From ASV31 sp965229765 (lineage in GTDB: Bacteria; Pseudomonadota; Alphaproteobacteria; Rhodobacterales; Rhodobacteraceae), in contig CBDDJT010000004.1 of the NCBI GenBank assembly GCA_965229765.1, positions 1,302,001 to 1,366,000 on the forward strand: a stretch of DNA of 64,000 bases, in the 5' to 3' direction. Below are positions 61,197 through 64,000 of the stretch, one piece after another. Position numbers and translations under genes: made by a program. The notes under the pieces were generated by a model. That model was given only the letters and a program-made list of their open reading frames with translations. It was not told where the DNA came from and ran no database searches. Position 1 is the stretch's first letter, and every line of letters begins with the position of its first letter.

Positions 61197-61508
61197 ATGC
61201 GAGCACGCATCTACAAGCCGGCCCGGACGGCCATGTCCTCTGGCACCGCCAAGACCCATGACTGGGTGCTGGAGTTCGCCCCGGCTTCGGCGCGCGACGT
61301 CGATCCGCTGATGGGCTGGACCTCTTCGGCCGACACACAGGCCCAGGTGCGGCTGCGCTTCGACACCAGGGAGGCCGCGCAGGACTATGCGCGCGACCAT
61401 GGCATCGACGCGCAGGTGTTCGAGCCGCACAAACGCAAACCCAACATCCGTCCCCGTGGCTACGGCGAGAATTTCGCCACCAACCGCCGCGGCGCGTGGA
61501 CCCACTGA
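61197..61508 (+). CDS. ETC complex I subunit NDUFS4-like protein
   Basis: 103 residues of the ETC_C1_NDUFA/NDUFS4 (18 kDa) family, an accessory subunit of respiratory complex I known in alphaproteobacteria and mitochondria. Characteristic segments are ARIYKPARTAMSSGTAKTHD (3-22), WVLEFAP, and PLMGWTSSADTQAQVRLRFD near residues 37-56. The C-terminal HKRKPNIRPRGYGENFATNR is also family-typical. AAGGAG lies before the ATG. It is encoded away from a nuo cluster, 59 nt before tRNA-Arg. Confidence 0.92.
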   Translation: MRARIYKPARTAMSSGTAKTHDWVLEFAPASARDVDPLMGWTSSADTQAQVRLRFDTREAAQDYARDHGIDAQVFEPHKRKPNIRPRGYGENFATNRRGAWTH

Positions 61509-61567
61509 CGCCGCCGCCAAGTTATCCTTGATCGCGCGCCCCGTTCGACGCAAAAACCGCGTCGAGC

Positions 61568-61644
61568 GGCCCCTTAGCTCAACTGGATAGAGCAGCTGAC
61601 TTCTAATCAGCAGGTTCCGGGTTCGAGTCCTGGAGGGGTCGCCA
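61568..61644 (+). tRNA. tRNA-Arg (anticodon UCU)
   Basis: A 77-nt cloverleaf. The acceptor GGCCCCT pairs with AGGGGTC (one G-U). The D-arm is TAGCTCAACTGGATAGAGCA, the anticodon loop CTTCTAA with anticodon TCT, and the T-arm CCGGG-TTCGAGT-CCTGG. CCA is encoded at the end. Reads AGA codons. The sequence to its right is lower in GC with unfamiliar genes, so this tRNA is a plausible integration site. Confidence 0.97.
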
Positions 61645-61701
61645 GAAAAATCAATAACTTATGAGAAATCTGAGTTGCGCCGGGTTCGCTGGACTTTGGG
61701 C

Positions 61702-61721
61702 TGGGGGACACATGGGGGACA
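61702..61721. repeat. Direct repeat TGGGGGACA beside tRNA-Arg
   Basis: TGGGGGACA occurs at 61702-61710 and 61713-61721, 11 bp apart, about 60 nt after the tRNA. I recall similar GGGGGACA doublets in integrase-adjacent sequences after tRNA genes in this order. Integrase arm-binding sites are possible; no integrase gene is visible. The gap 61645-61799 holds no gene. Confidence 0.4.
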
Positions 61722-61799
61722 GTTCCGATTTGCGCCGGAGGGCATAAGGCTGGATTGGCCGATCGTGGATGGCTGGGGAAACTTGGGCTGCTTGGCCCA

Positions 61800-62672
61800 T
61801 CACCCTATCGTTGCCAGCTTCGCCAATACGTCAGACGCATTCACGCCAACATAGATTTCCTGATTGTGAGGCTGCGTTCGAAACCGTTCGAATATCTGGC
61901 CCAATGCGGCCTCGGCCTTGACGGCCTCTTCGACGGTCCCGATGGGTTGATGTGTGTGAAGAACCCACTGCGGTTCGCCGGTGACGCGATATTTGTTCAA
62001 CGCTTCGAGGCGTTCATCCGGATCGATCGTATGCCCGATTTTCAGGATGTTCGATCCTTTGCCCAGAGTGGCGATGTAAACATAGTTCACTTGGTCGCGC
62101 TGGATTGGGGCGACCTCGTATCCATCGATCCGTATCGGGTGCAGCTGGCGTAGCGTCTCGTTTCGCTGCTGCATGGCCAAGAACTTGAACTTGGCCATCT
62201 GCACCTCTCGCGCCTTCTTCTTGAGAACCGCCAGGAGACTTGCGGCAAGGATGTCGTTGACGCCTTCGATGGAACTCACGGACTGGAAAGTGTGGGTAGA
62301 GGCATCATAGTCCTCTAGGTCTCGGAACTCGGGCGCATCGGGGATTTCCCAGGTTCGGATCGGCTGAAGAGCATAGGGCCATTGCAGATCCCAGTCTGTC
62401 GCCTCGACCTTGTAGTCGGTTAATAGCGCGTTCTGACGTGTCATCTGCCATGTCTGCAGAACGCGCCCCTTCCATTCCTCGGGCACGACCGCGCCGTGGC
62501 CAGGTGTTCGGCTGACCACGCCAAAGACCAGATCGCCATCGTTCAGCAGATTGCGGGCGGTCGAGCGCGCGCCCTTGTTGCTAAAGGTCAAGGGCCAACC
62601 AATGTTTCCCTCGGCGCCATAGACATACTCTCTTCCGCCGGGGGTGTAGATGTAGGTGAAGAAGACTCTCAT
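61800..62672 (-). CDS. GIY-YIG (MUG113/T5orf172-type) nuclease-domain protein
   Basis: 290 residues. The C-terminal third has the T5orf172/MUG113 variant of the GIY-YIG fold: NYVYIATLGKGSNILKIGHT (196-215), RLEALNKYRVTG, a glutamate-containing helix (VEEAVKAEAALGQIFERFR) and EIYVGV. The N-terminal 80 residues (IYTPGGREYVYG, then LNDGDLVFGVV and VPEEWKGRVLQTWQM) look beta-rich and recall PUA/EVE-like modified-base readers, though weakly. The middle is helical. It could be a modification-dependent nuclease of a mobile island. It lies 37 nt after the second GIY-YIG-like gene, same direction. Confidence 0.7.
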   Translation of the reverse strand: MRVFFTYIYTPGGREYVYGAEGNIGWPLTFSNKGARSTARNLLNDGDLVFGVVSRTPGHGAVVPEEWKGRVLQTWQMTRQNALLTDYKVEATDWDLQWPYALQPIRTWEIPDAPEFRDLEDYDASTHTFQSVSSIEGVNDILAASLLAVLKKKAREVQMAKFKFLAMQQRNETLRQLHPIRIDGYEVAPIQRDQVNYVYIATLGKGSNILKIGHTIDPDERLEALNKYRVTGEPQWVLHTHQPIGTVEEAVKAEAALGQIFERFRTQPHNQEIYVGVNASDVLAKLATIG

Positions 62673-62709
62673 CTGCAATCTCTCGGCGAAGTGACCGACG
62701 GGACGTATT

Positions 62710-63234
62710 CTATAGGTGGGGGAACGCCTTGCGGAAGCCCTGCCTTGCTTCCGCCCACCTTGCCAGACCATCTTCGTCCAGGTCGCAGGACCCATTTACG
62801 GTGTTCAGAACGAAATATCCGGCTTCGCGCAGTTGGCGCGCCAGACGCATCTCCATGGCGGCGACACGGTCGCGAAAGGGCTTGTGCCGTTCCATCAGGG
62901 TGGCACGGTCAGAGCCGTCATCATGGATCTCAGGATATATCGGGCCGTAGACTATCAGGTCGAAGCGATCGCAATCCACAGGGTCAACTCCTGCCCGATC
63001 CAGATGTCTGCGTAGCGCATTCTGGTTTGGGTTGGCCCCCAGGTGCTGGCCCATCCTCGCGAAAGGAGACGACGCGCGCGGACTGGAATTGTCACCGGTC
63101 GTGCCGACGTAGTGCAGCCGGCGGGTCGGAGTATTGATGCGCCAGACATAGAGCCAGAAACCGCGCTCCAGCATTCCGCCGGTCATGCTGATGGAGTGAA
63201 GCGCAGGGGGCATATTAGTCGGCTTTCCAGACAT
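62710..63234 (-). CDS. GIY-YIG-like domain protein
   Basis: 174 residues. The N-terminal half contains FWLYVWRINTPTRRLHYVGTTGDN (about 26-49), where LYVWRI...HYVGTT matches the GIY and YIG strands. FARMGQHLGANPNQNALRRHL follows, with an Arg and helix as in the fold, and MEMRLARQLREAGYFVLNTVNG in the C-terminal part could carry the catalytic-type glutamate and Asn. A single-domain predicted nuclease or nucleic-acid-binding protein. It is upstream of the larger GIY-YIG gene and probably shares its operon. Confidence 0.6.
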   Translation of the reverse strand: MSGKPTNMPPALHSISMTGGMLERGFWLYVWRINTPTRRLHYVGTTGDNSSPRASSPFARMGQHLGANPNQNALRRHLDRAGVDPVDCDRFDLIVYGPIYPEIHDDGSDRATLMERHKPFRDRVAAMEMRLARQLREAGYFVLNTVNGSCDLDEDGLARWAEARQGFRKAFPHL

Positions 63235-63333
63235 TCCTGATTCCTTGGATATGTGACGCCTCCATTCATCAATCAGTGCGCACCAGCCTAGATCGACGAG
63301 CGCTCAGCACAGCGCCGATAGGGCGCAGGATCG

Positions 63334-63969
63334 CTACCCTAGGCCTGGAAGGCGCTGTCCAACGAGCCGCCCGATACGAACTGCTCGATCGAGGCTTTTC
63401 ACCGGATTTCCTGCACGGTCGAACTCCACTGCGCGATCCGGTGCGAAGTTGACCCAGAAACCGGTAACTGGACCGAAGAAGGGCACGATCTCTGGTAAGT
63501 CATTCATAACCTGACGCGCATAACTCGTTGGCGGGGAGCCTTCGTTGAATTCGATCACCCTCCATTTGTCCGCACCGCACATTGCGGCGAAGGTAATCTG
63601 ACTTGGAACGGTGCGCTCGGTGCGAAGAATCGCGTGAGGGTAGAAGTTCGCGGCGTAACGGGCAAACTCGCGATCATGCGCGATATCCCAGGTTTCCTGG
63701 ATCGCCTCTTCAATTTGCGCCTTTTCAACACATAACTCACGCGCCAAGGGCCTCACGAGATGTTCGATGCCCTTCAATCCCTCAGCCGATGCAAAGTCCG
63801 CGAGGCGCTTCCTGCCTTTGTCGAGATTGCGGAAACCAAGCCGCTTTAACAGCTCGGTTTCTGTGAGGCCCAAGACTGCGCTTCTTTTCGAGATCAGCTT
63901 CGAAAGCGGAGTGCCCTTGCCGCGCCTTTCATCGCTTCGATTGTCGGCACTACGCGGCATCTGGATCAA
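63334..63969 (-). CDS. Hypothetical protein of the tRNA-Arg-linked island
   Basis: 211 residues, no family recognised. The N-terminus is very charged (RSADNRSDERRGKGTPLSKL). A helical part KRSAVLGLTETELLKRLGFR near residues 28-47 has the rhythm of a helix-turn-helix, and a more hydrophobic C-terminal half (about 110-200) includes VPSQITFAAMCGADKWRVIE. It may be a DNA-binding protein linked to the island. Base composition is lower in GC than that of the core genes. The gap to the GIY-YIG gene is about 99 nt. Confidence 0.6.
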   Translation of the reverse strand: MIQMPRSADNRSDERRGKGTPLSKLISKRSAVLGLTETELLKRLGFRNLDKGRKRLADFASAEGLKGIEHLVRPLARELCVEKAQIEEAIQETWDIAHDREFARYAANFYPHAILRTERTVPSQITFAAMCGADKWRVIEFNEGSPPTSYARQVMNDLPEIVPFFGPVTGFWVNFAPDRAVEFDRAGNPVKSLDRAVRIGRLVGQRLPGLG

Positions 63970-64000
63970 CCACGATTAGGCCGTTCTGGCTCAGGCTGGC

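Noticed and set aside
61645..61799. Second tRNA or integrase fragment after tRNA-Arg
   Set aside because: No cloverleaf or coding frame found; only a 9-bp direct repeat.

Overview
The window is high-GC chromosomal DNA from an alphaproteobacterium of the order Rhodobacterales, most likely the marine Roseobacter group. The evidence is the combination of a sucA/DUF805/sucD/sucC/mdh and sdhCDAB block, four genes of the ethylmalonyl-CoA (EMC) pathway, a luxR-luxI pair beside ccr, and an RpoHII-like heat-shock sigma factor. Nearly everything up to about 61.6 kb looks like ordinary, densely packed core genome. The last 2.4 kb, behind a tRNA-Arg gene, looks like the edge of an integrated element.

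Layout. 1-15.4 kb: central carbon metabolism. sucA (cut by the left edge), a DUF805 membrane protein, sucD, sucC and mdh lie on the minus strand. A plus-strand run follows: TSUP transporter, (3S)-malyl-CoA thioesterase mcl2, NnrU, DUF1737, mesaconyl-CoA hydratase mch, a secreted HExxH protein, then sdhC-sdhD-sdhA-lipoprotein-sdhB. 15.4-19.6 kb: a small kinase-like P-loop protein, CreD, a DUF1989 protein, deoD and a small HTH protein. 19.6-24.9 kb: divergent ecm and ccr, followed by a small ORF, luxR and luxI. 25-34.8 kb: a RecD-like helicase, an SDR, a TIGR02186/TSUP pair, nfuA-tsaB-rimI, a universal stress protein, ilvE, trpS and a rhomboid fold protein without catalytic residues. 34.9-44.5 kb: an M3 peptidase, membrane-anchored moeB, dut, coaBC, VOC and SRPBCC proteins, rpoH-chaN, cobU with a phosphatase, and a GST carrying a TRASH-type zinc module. 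44.5-57.7 kb: yifB, gshB-yraN-rsmI, a PBP activator-like lipoprotein, glnD, murJ, a CDF transporter, an SH3 protein, a D-2-hydroxyacid dehydrogenase, a SLOG-like protein and an HExxH lipoprotein. 57.7-61.6 kb: an 11-bp tandem repeat, a 202-bp tandem array of about four copies, uvrB, an NDUFS4-like protein and tRNA-Arg(UCU). 61.6-64 kb: two predicted GIY-YIG-type proteins and an unknown protein.

How it fits together. The suc, mdh and sdh genes supply half of the TCA cycle. ccr, ecm, mch and mcl2 supply four steps of the EMC pathway for growth on acetyl-CoA-yielding substrates, and its malate, glyoxylate and succinyl-CoA products feed the same cycle. The suc and sdh promoter regions share an almost identical two-dyad element, which suggests a common regulator. 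Quorum-sensing genes directly follow ccr.

The observations most worth a second look are the shared suc/sdh operator, the 202-bp array with competing inverted repeats between convergent genes, the inactive rhomboid, and the tRNA-proximal GIY-YIG pair, one member of which joins a possible PUA-like N-terminus to a nuclease-like C-terminus. No new multi-gene system can be proven from this window alone.
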